Assembly: GCA_025024175.1 (NCBI GenBank)
Contig: QCXZ01000064.1
Location: 1,798,001 to 1,862,000 of the forward strand
Direction of reading: 5' to 3'
Source: Rhyzopertha dominica
Lineage: Eukaryota; Arthropoda; Insecta; Coleoptera; Bostrichidae
DNA length: 64,000 nucleotides
Shown: in pieces, positions 43,700-53,602 of the stretch
How the letters are laid out: each line of letters begins with the position of its first letter
Numbering within the stretch: the first letter of the stretch is position 1
The notes under the pieces: generated by a model
Told to the model about the DNA's origin: nothing
Seen by the model: the letters and a program-made list of their open reading frames with translations, nothing else
Databases searched by the model: none
Translations under genes and position numbers: made by a program

Positions 43700-43925
43700 G
43701 TGTCTTAATTACAGCCCGAACTATCAATTGGGTTCAAGTTAATCTGCACATTACGACTTAATATTTGAAATTCTAAAAGCCAATAACCCGGAAACAGGTG
43801 TTTCGGCTTATAAAGCCTCCTCAGCACGGCCATAGTCCTAATGCTGACAAAATGACACAGATCTGGCTGCTTTTTTAAGACCGTTCTGATGCGGGCAACA
43901 TGGCATACACTGTATTCATACAATT
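43700..43925 (-). other. Penelope-end-like fragment with a degenerate hammerhead core
   Basis: The minus strand has GUG, CUGAGGA, GGCUU-UAU-AAGCC (5-bp stem II), GAAA, CACC (43798-43827). The core and stem II fit a hammerhead, but GAAA is not followed by a helix III and NUH cleavage triplet. I treat it as a relic or a different structured RNA. A 72-codon frame across it is probably chance. Confidence 0.35.
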
Positions 43926-45309
43926 ACACTGTAGATGTTCATCTGTCGTCATTCCAAAGTAATTAAAGCCAGCCCCACGTTGAATGCGTGAAGGATTAAA
44001 CAGGTTCGCTCAATCCATACAATATTAAGCCGCCGACTACTCCACCCTTGCCCGCACTACTTTCTTATTATACCACAACAATTGCCGGCGCAACAAAAAT
44101 GCCATTATAAAACTCATTTAGCTCAAGGGTCCTTTTACATACGCGTTGATTTCATATTCTCATGGCGCGCAGGTTACATCACATGCCGCTTTAGCATTCA
44201 GCTCTCGTATAAAACTACTTTCATCGACAGCCAACAAAACGACTTTTAAAACCGAACGGGCAATATCTCTTTAATCAAACTTTGACAGTTCAAACGTTCA
44301 AAGAACGGGATTACGACGCATGTTGCGCAAATAAGTCTAATTTCGATTGCAGTAATTAATTTTGCGTTGGGTTGGTGCGGAAAACTGAAATTTGTGCGAT
44401 AGATGTGTTCACTTCTAAACAAAGAGGGTTTACGTTAATTCATGTCGATGAAACGGGCCAGGTCTTACAAAGTCTCTAGATATGTTCCCAAATATTATAT
44501 TCACAAACATTTGATTTCGCACGTTAAAGATGCTGTAATTCTGGGGAACGCACAACACGATTTTAGTGCTTTTTTTGCATTTTCACTAACGGTATAGTCG
44601 TATTAGGTTTGATTCACACTCGTTTTTTGGATTTCAAACGCATTAAAAATAACTTTCTTGTAAATATCTGTCTGCGTTTGTCCTGTTAAGCTTCATGGAA
44701 AACGTAAACCTATCACGTTGTCAAATCAAGTCTTCAGTGTCAATCTTTGATGCAACTGCCATTTGCACATATCAATGTGAGATTTCAATTTTTCCACTAA
44801 TTACAAAAGTTCCCTTCCTCGTTTCCTGCAGTTTTAGATCCAGTGACAGATGATTTTTTTTATATATTTATGAAAAACATTGCATATTGGTATGGTTGTA
44901 ACTGTGGAACGAGGACTACAGAAGCTGAAAGAAGATGAGCTTCAAAATGACTGTGAAGCAAATGCAGTGTGATCCCGAACTTTTCGGGCATCATTCACAA
45001 TGTTAAAATGATAATAAGCGTAACCTGTAAGCTATCATTCCATCTCAAACACACTTCTTCCTTGCATTAGTACTAAACGACAAATAATGAACATTTACAT
45101 CTAATTTCCTACAGTTTTCAAATATTAATAGTATGTTTTTGCATCCTTTTATCTAATTGTATTAAGTATACGATTGCTACTTTTTCTCCACGTATTTTCT
45201 ACACTGCTGTTGCAGGTAAAACCGCTGTTTTTGACGTCTTATGGCCCAGCTGACGGTTTAACCAAAAATCCTACTAGTACTTCACTATTTCCTTTTTTAT
45301 AGGGCAGTC
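43926..45309. other. No gene recognised
   Basis: AT-rich with mildly GC-richer patches. No coding or repeat features recognised. Confidence 0.45.
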
Positions 45310-45870
45310 TGAGATTAACTGACTTGCAAATAATGCAGCATACGCTTGAGTACATTCCAATTTGTTTTTATTTCTTGCTGGCAAATATTTTCTATTTCTT
45401 TTTTCTCTATTTTCGATTCATCATCTTTGTTTCCGTAGTCTTCTGTTATTTCTTCCACGTATGTTTCCACTAATACTTTCTGGGAAACCTTCACTTTCAA
45501 CATGGCCCTTTATTAGTTTTGTTTCATCAAATGCGACAAAGCGACTAACCTGTATCTGTTAGGGCAATACCCTACAAGAATCCGGTACTTCGGTATGTGC
45601 AAATAAGCAAGACAAGCTGATAGTCAGTTTTCTAGACCATGGTTCACCATATACCTTGTTTTCTAACGCTCTGGTTGGACGTTAATCAGATACGTTTCCG
45701 ATAAAACAACTTCAGGGCATTTTTAAGTATTGAGTTCAACAAAAGACACTTCTTCTTTGCCGATGATTGCGCGATTTATTTGTTTGCTTACACCATTCTG
45801 TTCTGGGGTTGTGAGGAATGGGAAACTCCATTTTCACTACCTGCCTCTCAGAATACTCCTACATAATATG
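45310..45870 (-). pseudogene. Ty1/copia-type integrase relic
   Basis: The minus strand reads 'FLTTPEQNGVSKQINRAIIG' (~45810), the TPxQNG signature of copia integrases. Then, with frame changes, 'RALENKVYGEPW' (~45660) and the post-integrase 'SRFVAFDETKLIKGHVESE' (~45540; usual form DVxFDE). An acidic/basic linker follows ('EEITEDYGNKDDESKIEKKE', 45315-45503 in another frame). Stops and frameshifts are frequent. The protease, RT, RNase H and LTRs are not visible nearby. This is the only LTR-retrotransposon coding trace I found. Confidence 0.65.
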
Positions 45871-46124
45871 ATAATTACTAAATAAAAACAAATGAGGTGA
45901 CTATGACCTTATATACACGCTTTCTATACATATTACGAAAGATTTTTAGTTATTTAGATGCCATTTTTAATGGTCCACGTATTTTTCTTACTCTCATAGC
46001 AAATGTTCAACCAAACTGATCCCTAGGAAACGAAACAAAGGCAAAGCATACTGCTAGAAATAATCTGCACTCAGCCATCAAATAACTGTAACTGAACATA
46101 CTTAATCTTCAGAAAATATATATA
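45871..46124. other. Spacer
   Basis: AT-rich, nothing recognised. Confidence 0.4.
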
Positions 46125-46419
46125 CATGGTGTTCGTGCAAACAGTCTACAATAGCTAACTATTATTTTATTTGACGTCGCAGAAGTTTTATTAATTTTTT
46201 TTTTCAACATGAAATATCTCAAAAACAAAAGATGTAAGGTAGTGATACCCTAGTACTTTTTGGTTTAATTCGACGCCCCTAATCGAATGCTCTATAAAAT
46301 GGGGTCGTTCTATTTACAATAACAAACTTGTAGTCGATACCTCGGCCACTTGATGTTGAATTGTATTTTTTTTTGCAAACACCACAAAGCTATTGTAGAT
46401 TGCTACCGTAAGCACCCTG
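46125..46419. mobile_element. Mariner-type MITE, 295 bp
   Basis: Non-coding element with terminal inverted repeats of about 35 bases. The left begins CATGGTGTTCGTGCAAAC and continues to 'CTACAATAGCT'. The complement of the right end begins CAGGGTGCTTACGGTAGC and continues to 'CTACAATAGCT'. TA flanks both ends (46123-46124 and 46420-46421). This fits a miniature derivative of a Tc1/mariner element. No internal frame. Confidence 0.8.
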
Positions 46420-47764
46420 TATAATAAAAAAAACTAACAGAGAATTAACAACTATTATTACATTAATAAATAGAGTTGGAAAATCCATTATCACCGTCCA
46501 ATTTGATGTATGAAAACAAATAATTCACAAAAGTTGTAATCCAGTACGTCATTAAACCAACTGCAACAAATTAATGTTACATAAATAATACGCTCCTGAA
46601 AGGCAACTGCATATGCATAAATGCATTATACATGAGAATCCAAAAGCAATATCCTGCGGTTCAAACACGATCCATCATATTTATTCGAATTATTAAATAC
46701 AGTAATTTAGGTGACAAAAAATTCTAATTATAGCTGCATATTTTGGTTTGGTTTTCACAAGACCCTGGCTATAAGAAATCATACAGCGCCTTTCGGAAGC
46801 GAAGCACCTGATGGTAATGTAAAACCCACAAAGACGAAAACAAGAAATCCGGAAAGAGTAGGTACTTCGCGAATCGGTCCGCTAATGGCAGTCTCGATGT
46901 TTCCGCGTCTAAAAAAGCATGATGAATTACGTACGCCACAATTTTTGTATTTGTTGTTTATACTCTTATAGACTCACATCAAGAAGACGGGTTGCCGGAA
47001 GTTACAGGAAGGGGACTGTTTTCGGGTTTAAGCAAACCTTTCTCCTCGTGGTTCTATTTTATGCAAAGTGCGCTTACATTATCGTGGTATCGTGGTGCTA
47101 AATTTGTCCCTCCATACTAGAGCATTTTGATAGGTATCTGGCCTAGCATATAAAACAATGAAAAAATATTTATCTTGATGGTCTGCACAAACCATTATCC
47201 AAATAAATTTGGAACCTACATCATAAATAGACTCTTCTGGAAGTCAAAAACCAAAATGGTAAAGGTATGTAGTGTGTAGTAGCCTTTTTCATTTACCTTA
47301 AAACTTGTTACCAAATAAGTACAAGTAATTTAGAGTTAAACGACATATTATTTCAGTTACTGTTATATTCACATTCGTGTACTGCAAAGACGGGTCAGAT
47401 TTACTATTTAATAAACATGCTTGCCTTTTGCCTACTAGAAACATTAAATTCACTAAAAAAAATCGAGAAAAGGACACAAAGGTTAGACAAACAGTAAATC
47501 TTGTTCCATCCATAACTAAACTTTTGAAGTAATAAATTGCACTTAAAAACTGAAGAGTTATAAGAATTGGCTTAAACGGTAAGGAGTGAGGAAAACTGGT
47601 GGACAAACACTAGAGGAAGATTACTTTGAAAAACCCTGTATAAAAATAATGTTCTTCTAAACACTGTTTTACGTGTTAGGCTGCGAATTTTAAGGAATCT
47701 ATCCCCATAATAAGGTAATTAATTTACATTTCCGAGATAACTATATGCCTAGACTATATTACTG
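46420..47764. other. No gene recognised
   Basis: A GC-richer patch (46750-47060) holds an 86-codon plus frame (46711-46971) of no known type. 'AACCCTGTATA' at about 47627-47637 looks like an isolated right end of a mariner-type element without a partner. Confidence 0.4.
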
Positions 47765-47960
47765 CTAAATCAGCATTAATTATTTGGATAGTGGATGTAT
47801 TAGCTTTTCTAATTTATTTTCTCTCTTGTTACAGGTAAGCTTCCCAGAATGAAAAAACTTTACAAGACAGATAAATATTTACGTGGACAACACCCTGATC
47901 TCTGCAGGGAACAGGTGAAGTAAATCTGTAAATCTACGTAGTAATTATACAAGAGCCATT
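47765..47960. repeat. Short unknown repeat shared with 32281-32410
   Basis: 'TTGTTACAGGTAAGCT', then after an insertion 'ACGTGGACAACACCCTGATCT' and 'GGTGAAGTAAATCT', as in the 32.3 kb copy. About 65 additional bases separate the leading 'AAATCAGCAT' from the core. CAGGTAAG resembles a splice site but no exon is evident. Confidence 0.45.
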
Positions 47961-48049
47961 TTTTACAATCTGTTGGGTTATAAAAATAACACTCATTTAC
48001 ATAAAAGTTGAGCATTGTCGCCAATTAGACCAGGTACATTTTCTCAAGT

Positions 48050-49366
48050 TTTTCGTTGGTACTAAATAGTCAGCTCAAAAAACTACATGCTTCTGAAATA
48101 TTTAAACCACTAGTTTACTAGCATCGTACTTATCTAATAAAAAAATATGTACCAGGCATAAGAGTTTCAAGTCTAACTCTAAAACACCAACATTTGGAAT
48201 CCCGCAAGGTTCACGTCTAGGACCACTGGTGTTTTCACTATTTGTTAATGGTATTACAAATGTTATATCTTTACCGACTACATAAAACTATTATTTTAAA
48301 TTGATCCTATACTTGATTAGGAACATCTTCAAAATGAGTTACACCATCTGAATGAATGAACTAAAACAAATGGCCTGTGTCTAAATGAAAAATAAATGTT
48401 ATGCTATCACCTTTTCACGAAAAGAAGTAACTCTGTCCTATATTTATAAGCTAAGTAATACAACTTTAATTAAAATATACAACTTTAGGGACCTAGGTCT
48501 TTTTTCTATAATAAATTATATTTTACTGAACATATATCAGAACCAACATCAACGTCATTATTATGTTTTTCAATGCTTTAATTAAGTTAAAGTTGGAATA
48601 TGCCTCGCTATTTGGTATCCCATCTAGCATGTGCAAATCTGTAAAATTTTTACATTATCCAAACTGGTAGAGTGTTTATTAAGCAATAAATGGTTGTAGT
48701 AACTACATAAGTGTTCTTATATTTTTGAAATTGTTTAGGATGTTCCTTAGCTTTGACCCCAGTTTGTCTCGCATAAATTGCAGTACAATCATTGTAAGTA
48801 AAACTGTAAACACAAGAAAGATTTAAAGGTTAAATGTTATCTTTGTTGTGGAACAATTGGAATCCTAACCTACCTACAGTTGAAAAAGAAATGTGAATTG
48901 TGTGAGACAAAACTAATCGGGATATAATTAATGAAATTAGACCAATAAACCATAAGTGTGATGCCAATTCTTTTCTTTTTGATCCGAAACAGTAGTATAA
49001 AATGAAAACTTAAAATTTGTTAAGTTAGATATAATTTTTGTATTAAATAATTTGGAAAGTTATTGTTATTTGTAAAGTTCTTTTTCAAGAGCTATATCAA
49101 AGGTATTTAAAAAAGTCCACTTGATTTCCTTTGAAAAGGCACAAAATATCAGCTACGTAACGAAACCAAAAAATGTACATTTGACAGGAGGCACTGCTGA
49201 TGGCCATTTAAGATCGAAAGCGCTTTAATAAAATGGAGAAGACATTGATATTTGAATAATTTCTCTTAAAACAAAACTCCACATTGATGGATCAGTTCAC
49301 TGTTTTGGGTGTATTTATTTTCACCTGTTGGAATGAAATAGATATTATTATTATTATTATTGTATG
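48050..49366 (+). pseudogene. Non-LTR RT relic with ATT tail
   Basis: Plus-strand motif B 'TFGIPQGSRLGPLVFSLFVN' (~48190-48250), then 'NGLCLNENKCYAITFSRK' with one stop (~48370-48420) and 'IYNFRDLGLFSIINY' (~48475). This order is the palm-thumb part of a Jockey/CR1-type RT. Catalytic ADD is not seen between them. The 3' end is plausibly 'CCTGTTGGAATGAAATAG' plus (ATT)n at 49325-49366, similar to the tails at 13209 and 62649. The ~650 bases between are too decayed to read. Confidence 0.6.
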
Positions 49367-50820
49367 TAAAAGAAAACGAAGCAGGTGAACGAAAATGTAA
49401 CTATTCCGGCTTTTAAACCTTTATAAAAAAATGTATACAGTATGCTTGATTGAAAAGTGTCCACATCTGGTACGTTGCACAATATTTATTACGGTGATAA
49501 AATCGTTGTTAAAAAACCAACAAGTTAACAACTCAAACTGTAAACGATTCGAAATTCAGTTCTTTTACTAGCTTAAAAAGACCTACATTTACAGAATTTT
49601 TCGGCTTCTTGGCAGCGCAGCGAGTGTCAGTGAATATAATTAGAATTGGGAGGTAGTTAACCCAGGTAAAAGTGATACAGATTTAGAAGTCTGACCTATA
49701 TATCTGTGTGTACGCCTCATGTATGAACCAGGCGCACACATTATGTTTTTGCAAGCGCTGAGTAAACAATCCCGTCTTCCTGTTTCCGTCGTTGATCGCC
49801 ACAACGCTCAAATGGCGTTGCATAAACGTTCGAATTTAATAATAAGTGCAATATTGGAGAAAAAGTTCACCGGGGTCGAAGGTCGATTGCGACGTACGTT
49901 AAGTAAATTCGAATTTGCCAAATCCAACCTTGCGGGACCAGTAAAAAGCGCAATTTCGAAAAGCGAGCGGCATTGTGGGCATTCGTGTTTTTATCTGGAG
50001 TCAACGAACTCGAACCTGGCTTTTCGGTAAATCGCTAGATAGTTAATAATAAGTGTACCACCTTATAGCTTGGGCTATCTAGGCTGTAATAGTTCATAGC
50101 GAAACAACACGTTCCTTTGTTATCACAAAAATTGGAAGTTTGCTATTACCGGTTAGTCCATATTACCGTTAAGCATACGAAAGGGGGGTACTAAATATAG
50201 TATTGACAACCAATTTTATCAGGCCAATGTTTTGTGATCCATTAATTTTTTAATAGAACACATCCAAAAAAATTTTATTTGATGAAATCAAATTAATTAA
50301 GAAAATTCACTTGGTATAACCCAGGAAATTTGGTCCCTATTAGTTCAAAAAAAAATGTTTGAATGAAGAATGATAATCTCAATCATCAGATTCATCAAAC
50401 GTCGTGCTGAAAAATATCGAACAACTGATTAACAGTTGGACCCGGACTATTAAGGTTCAGATTATTTATTGACTGAGGAGGAAGATGAAGGAAATGATGA
50501 AGAAGAAGATGCAGAATAGGAGATGGCTGAAGATACCAATGAAGACAACACACAGAAGAATTTAGTTGAAAAACAGGAAAACACAATTATTGTTAGAGGC
50601 CACAAACGCAAAAGAAACTTGAAAAAAAAAGAAATGTAATGAAAGAAAGAAAGAAAAAGCGTGCTGCTGGGGAGGAGTACATTTGTAAGAGAAATGATGT
50701 CATAGCATTTTGATAGAGGAATTTTCAATGAATAATTTCCATTATAAACTTTTCGAATGATAATGAACAATGAATAGCATTCGAGAGTGAATGCTTTCAG
50801 CGTCCATAATATAAGATAAT
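49367..50820. other. Two unassigned frames, otherwise nothing recognised
   Basis: A 103-codon plus frame at 49719-50030 lies in a GC-richer patch (basic, no known domain). At 50462-50710 the plus strand encodes an acidic block ('TEEEDEGNDEEEDAE', stop, 'EMAEDTNEDN'), then a basic block ('RGHKRKRNLKKKK', frameshift, 'ERKKKKRAAGEEY'). The acidic-then-basic layout with RAAGEEY recalls the N-terminus of a family of insect repeat-associated proteins, but I cannot name it. Not a confident gene. Confidence 0.35.
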
Positions 50821-52293
50821 GTTTTCTTGGAAAGATCGCTGTGGTTTTAAAACACTGACAAAAAATTATTGTACTGATGTTTTGGTTACACCTGTAATCT
50901 TTGTCAAAGAATTGACGAATTGAAATTGAAATTCGCCTGACACAAGATCAAACAAGTTGAATGTAAATAAACAAATCACTAAGGAAGCCAGACGTCATTA
51001 AAAATTCTTCAGACTTCACTAACATTATATAAGGTTTAAGTATTTCAGAAAGTGACATTTTAGTTAGTTTTGACGTGGTTTCTTTATATACGAAAGTACC
51101 CATACTTGAAACGATAGATATCATCAAAGCAAGCTTAATAGAGATCCTTCAGGTGGCACTATAGCCAGATTATCTGAACTCTGTTTAAAGTCAACTTATT
51201 TCTTAGGGAACGATAATTTTTACGAACAAAAATCAGGTTGTGCAATGGTTTCACCTCTAAGTCCTGTAGTGGCCAATTTGTTTATGGAAAATTTTGAAAA
51301 GGTAGCGATCAACAGTTTTTAGTTTAAGCCAAAATATTGGTATAAGTATGTAGATGAGACTTTTGTTATTTGGCCCCATGGTATAGATGAGTTAGGTAGG
51401 TTTCCAAATCATTTGAACAGTCAAAATCCCGACATAAAATTTACTATGGAATTAGAAAGTAATGGTAATTTCTTGGAACTGGACAGTTAGGACACAAGCT
51501 TTACAGAAAACCAACACACACAGACATATATTTACATGCCACATCTCACTACCCTATCTCTCAAAAGAATAGTCTTATAAAGACGTTATTTGTTAGAACA
51601 CAAAGGACATCAGACGAAAGTTCTGTACAAAAAGAAATATATCATCTTAAATCAGCGCTAGTGAGAAATGGTTATAGTAGTAAGAATATTTGGTCAGTTT
51701 TTAATAAAAGTGCTCATCCAAATCAAGTAAATTCTCAGCCACGACAAAGTAAATTGAAGTTGAGTTTGCCTTATGTACGAGGCCTTTCGGAAAAATTAAA
51801 GAGAATGCTTAGAAAATATGATATTTTAGTTGTTGATAGTACGTATAATAATTTAGATAAAATTTTAAGTTCTACTAAAGATAAAGTACATTTAGAGAGT
51901 GAAGGTGTTTACAAAATTATACTTGTTCTTGAGGCAAGTGTTACATAGGTCAAACTAAAAGAAAAGTAGGTACGCGTTTGAAAGAACACATACGNGCTAC
52001 TAGGTTACAACAGATAGATAAATCTTCCGTAGCTGAACATTCATATTTGACTAAACACATGATTGACTTTGATCTAACAAAAGATTTACATAGAGAAAAA
52101 TATTATCACAAACATCTAATAAAAGAAGCTATAGAAATTTGTAGGAATACTAATAATTTTAATGGGGAAATTATGAGTTAGGTGACATTTGGAAGCCTAT
52201 TTTGTAATTATATTTTACCAAGTAGTTCGTTTATATCTAGTAGGTAGGTTCATATTTTATCAGTTTGGCGCGTTATTTCTATGACGTCTCGCT
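50821..52293 (+). mobile_element. Penelope-like retroelement, second copy, with an inverted end at its 5' side
   Basis: RT starts within 'LSISESDILVSFDVVSLYTK' (~51030). Then 'NFYEQKSGCAMVSPLSPVVA' (~51220), 'WYKYVDETFVIWPHG' (~51340; the second Asp of YVDD is Glu) and 'YRKPTHTDIYLHATSHY' (~51510). The C-terminal linker and GIY-YIG follow, with a frameshift in 'SCGKCYIG' (~51935). The end is 'REKYYHKHLIKEAIEICRN', stop at 52179-52181. The first ~180 bases (50821-51000) are the reverse complement of the 3' UTR found in the 34.3 kb copy, so the element carries an inverted terminal segment. Several stops and indels inactivate it. Confidence 0.85.
50871..50909 (-). ncRNA. Hammerhead-like module, decayed, inverted end of the second Penelope copy
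   Basis: Minus strand: UUUGACAA, A, GAUUACA-GG-UGUAACC, AAAAC, AUC. It is the counterpart of 34361-34400. The U3...A8 variant is shared, but the GAAAC-GUC part has mutated, so this copy should be inactive. Confidence 0.5.
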
Positions 52294-52609
52294 ATTCCTC
52301 AATATTGCTTACTGCAGTTTGAGGATCAACGAGGTCCTGAGTCGCCGCCTTGCCCATCAAAGATACTGAGGATAAAGTAGATTGGGAAATATATTTTGAT
52401 ATTCCTAATTACTCCAATTATTATGTCAGCTAGAAGATTATGCCTACTGGGCATACGAAGTAAAAAAACGTGCCACCAGACTTACCTCGTTGGGGGTACG
52501 GAAAAGAGTCAATAACTAATTATTAACAACATTCGAATGCCAATCATTTAAATGTTCCTTATAAAAATAATGGAAAGAAGACTGTGCCTAATCATTCTTA
52601 TTGCTTTGG
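52294..52609. other. Spacer upstream of the ribozyme
   Basis: Follows the point (about 52293) where similarity to the Penelope 3' UTR ends. No gene recognised. Confidence 0.4.
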
Positions 52610-52617
52610 TATATAAG
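52610..52617 (+). promoter_or_regulatory. TATA-box-like sequence upstream of the hammerhead
   Basis: TATATAAG begins 26 bases before the outer stem of the ribozyme. A start site 25-30 bases downstream of a TATA box would fall at the first ribozyme bases. In AT-rich DNA such a match is weak on its own. Confidence 0.3.
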
Positions 52618-52635
52618 CAAAACCAGTTCTATGCC

Positions 52636-52725
52636 GTGTTGTCTACACTAGACCTAAACTGCACTGATGAGCTGTAATGACAGCGAAATAGTACTATCTG
52701 CAGTTGGTTGAGGTGTAGACAGCAC
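52636..52725 (+). ncRNA. Type I hammerhead ribozyme, canonical core with all three helices
   Basis: Core CUGAUGA at 52664-52670. Stem II GCUGU/ACAGC (52671-52675 with 52680-52684), loop AAUG. GAAA at 52685-52688. Helix III AUAG/CUAU (52688-52691 with 52694-52697). Cleavage base C at 52698 (AUC). Stem I AACUGCA (52657-52663) pairs with UGCAGUU (52699-52705). After an internal loop, an outer 13-bp helix GUGUUGUCUACAC (52636-52648) pairs with GUGUAGACAGCAC (52713-52725) with one G-U. All invariant core bases are present. Helix I is the open one, as in animal satellite and retroelement hammerheads. It should self-cleave after 52698. The carrier element is unknown. Confidence 0.85.
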
Positions 52726-52935
52726 AGTATACACATGCATTTTTCATTCATATTAATGTTTACTTACGAGTACTGGAGAATAGTGTGTTTCTAATGGAAA
52801 TTATTGCTCGAAAACCCCTCAATCAAAATACTCTGATATTATTTTTTTGTAAAGTATCCAGAAAAAGTTAAAAACGACGAAAAATTTTTATCTATTTTCT
52901 TTAATAAACTTTGTTATTGTTGTCTGATTTTTGTA
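52726..52935. other. Spacer
   Basis: AT-rich sequence after the ribozyme; no tandem second ribozyme copy seen. Confidence 0.4.
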
Positions 52936-52947
52936 CAAGATGGCGGC
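52936..52947 (+). promoter_or_regulatory. TISU / YY1-Pho-like element
   Basis: CAAGATGGCGGC fits the TISU consensus SAASATGGCGGC exactly. TISU couples transcription start with translation from a very short leader and overlaps a YY1 (fly Pho) site. It sets a candidate ATG at 52940. Confidence 0.45.
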
Positions 52948-53134
52948 CGTAGGACAAGGGTTGCAACCCCACAAAGATGGATTTAACTCTACACATCACT
53001 TCACATCAAAATGCTCTGACTTTTGCAATCCCAAATGTAACTTTTCAGTTGGGCTATATAAGATTTCTCAACGGAAAAGTGCGGCCACACGTCGAATCCT
53101 CATGACCAAAATATTGACATGGATTTATAAATGA
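52940..53134 (+). CDS. Hypothetical 64-codon frame starting at the TISU ATG
   Basis: Starts MAAVGQGLQPHKDGFNST, contains a small Cys cluster (CSDFCNPKC) and a basic end (SQRKSAATRRI), stop at 53132-53134. No family recognised. Support is the strong ATG context only. A 63-codon frame overlaps it on the minus strand. It could be the first exon of a larger gene. Confidence 0.25.
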   Translation: MAAVGQGLQPHKDGFNSTHHFTSKCSDFCNPKCNFSVGLYKISQRKSAATRRILMTKILTWIYK

Positions 53135-53602
53135 GCGGCGTTTAACATCATGAACATCTGTAAAGACCATTACGGAGCTATAACAATCAGATATGTTATT
53201 AGAGTAATTGGATCGCCGTTCGAAGTGCGTTTTCGCTTGCGACAAGCCGACGTGTTTATTTTAGTATAAATGCATTATCCCCGATGTAGGACACGTCTGA
53301 CAGAATAGAAAAATAACGTAATTTACGATAAGCCAGTTACATATCTTATAAATGCAGCGCGCACTTGTTCGCTCTATCCTGCAGCAGCGGGGCAATAAAA
53401 TTTCACGTTTTAAATATTACATAAATTGGTGGAAATCAAACGGCTGAACGAGCGAATGAATAAGTAACTGCGGTGATATTTTATGCTGATACTATTTTAA
53501 TTGCTTGTTGGTCGTTAAGAGTTATTATTTATTGGGAGCGTTTTGTCGTTGGGATTACTTTATGCTGTTGGTCTTTGGGATAATGTGTTAAAATTTTGTA
53601 TA
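53135..53602. other. Spacer
   Basis: Nothing recognised. Confidence 0.4.

Noticed and set aside
43798..43827. Hammerhead core CUGAGGA-stem II-GAAA on the minus strand as an active ribozyme
   Set aside because: GAAA is followed by CACC. I could not form a helix III with a proper NUH cleavage triplet or a good stem I, so I list it only as a degenerate or different structured element.
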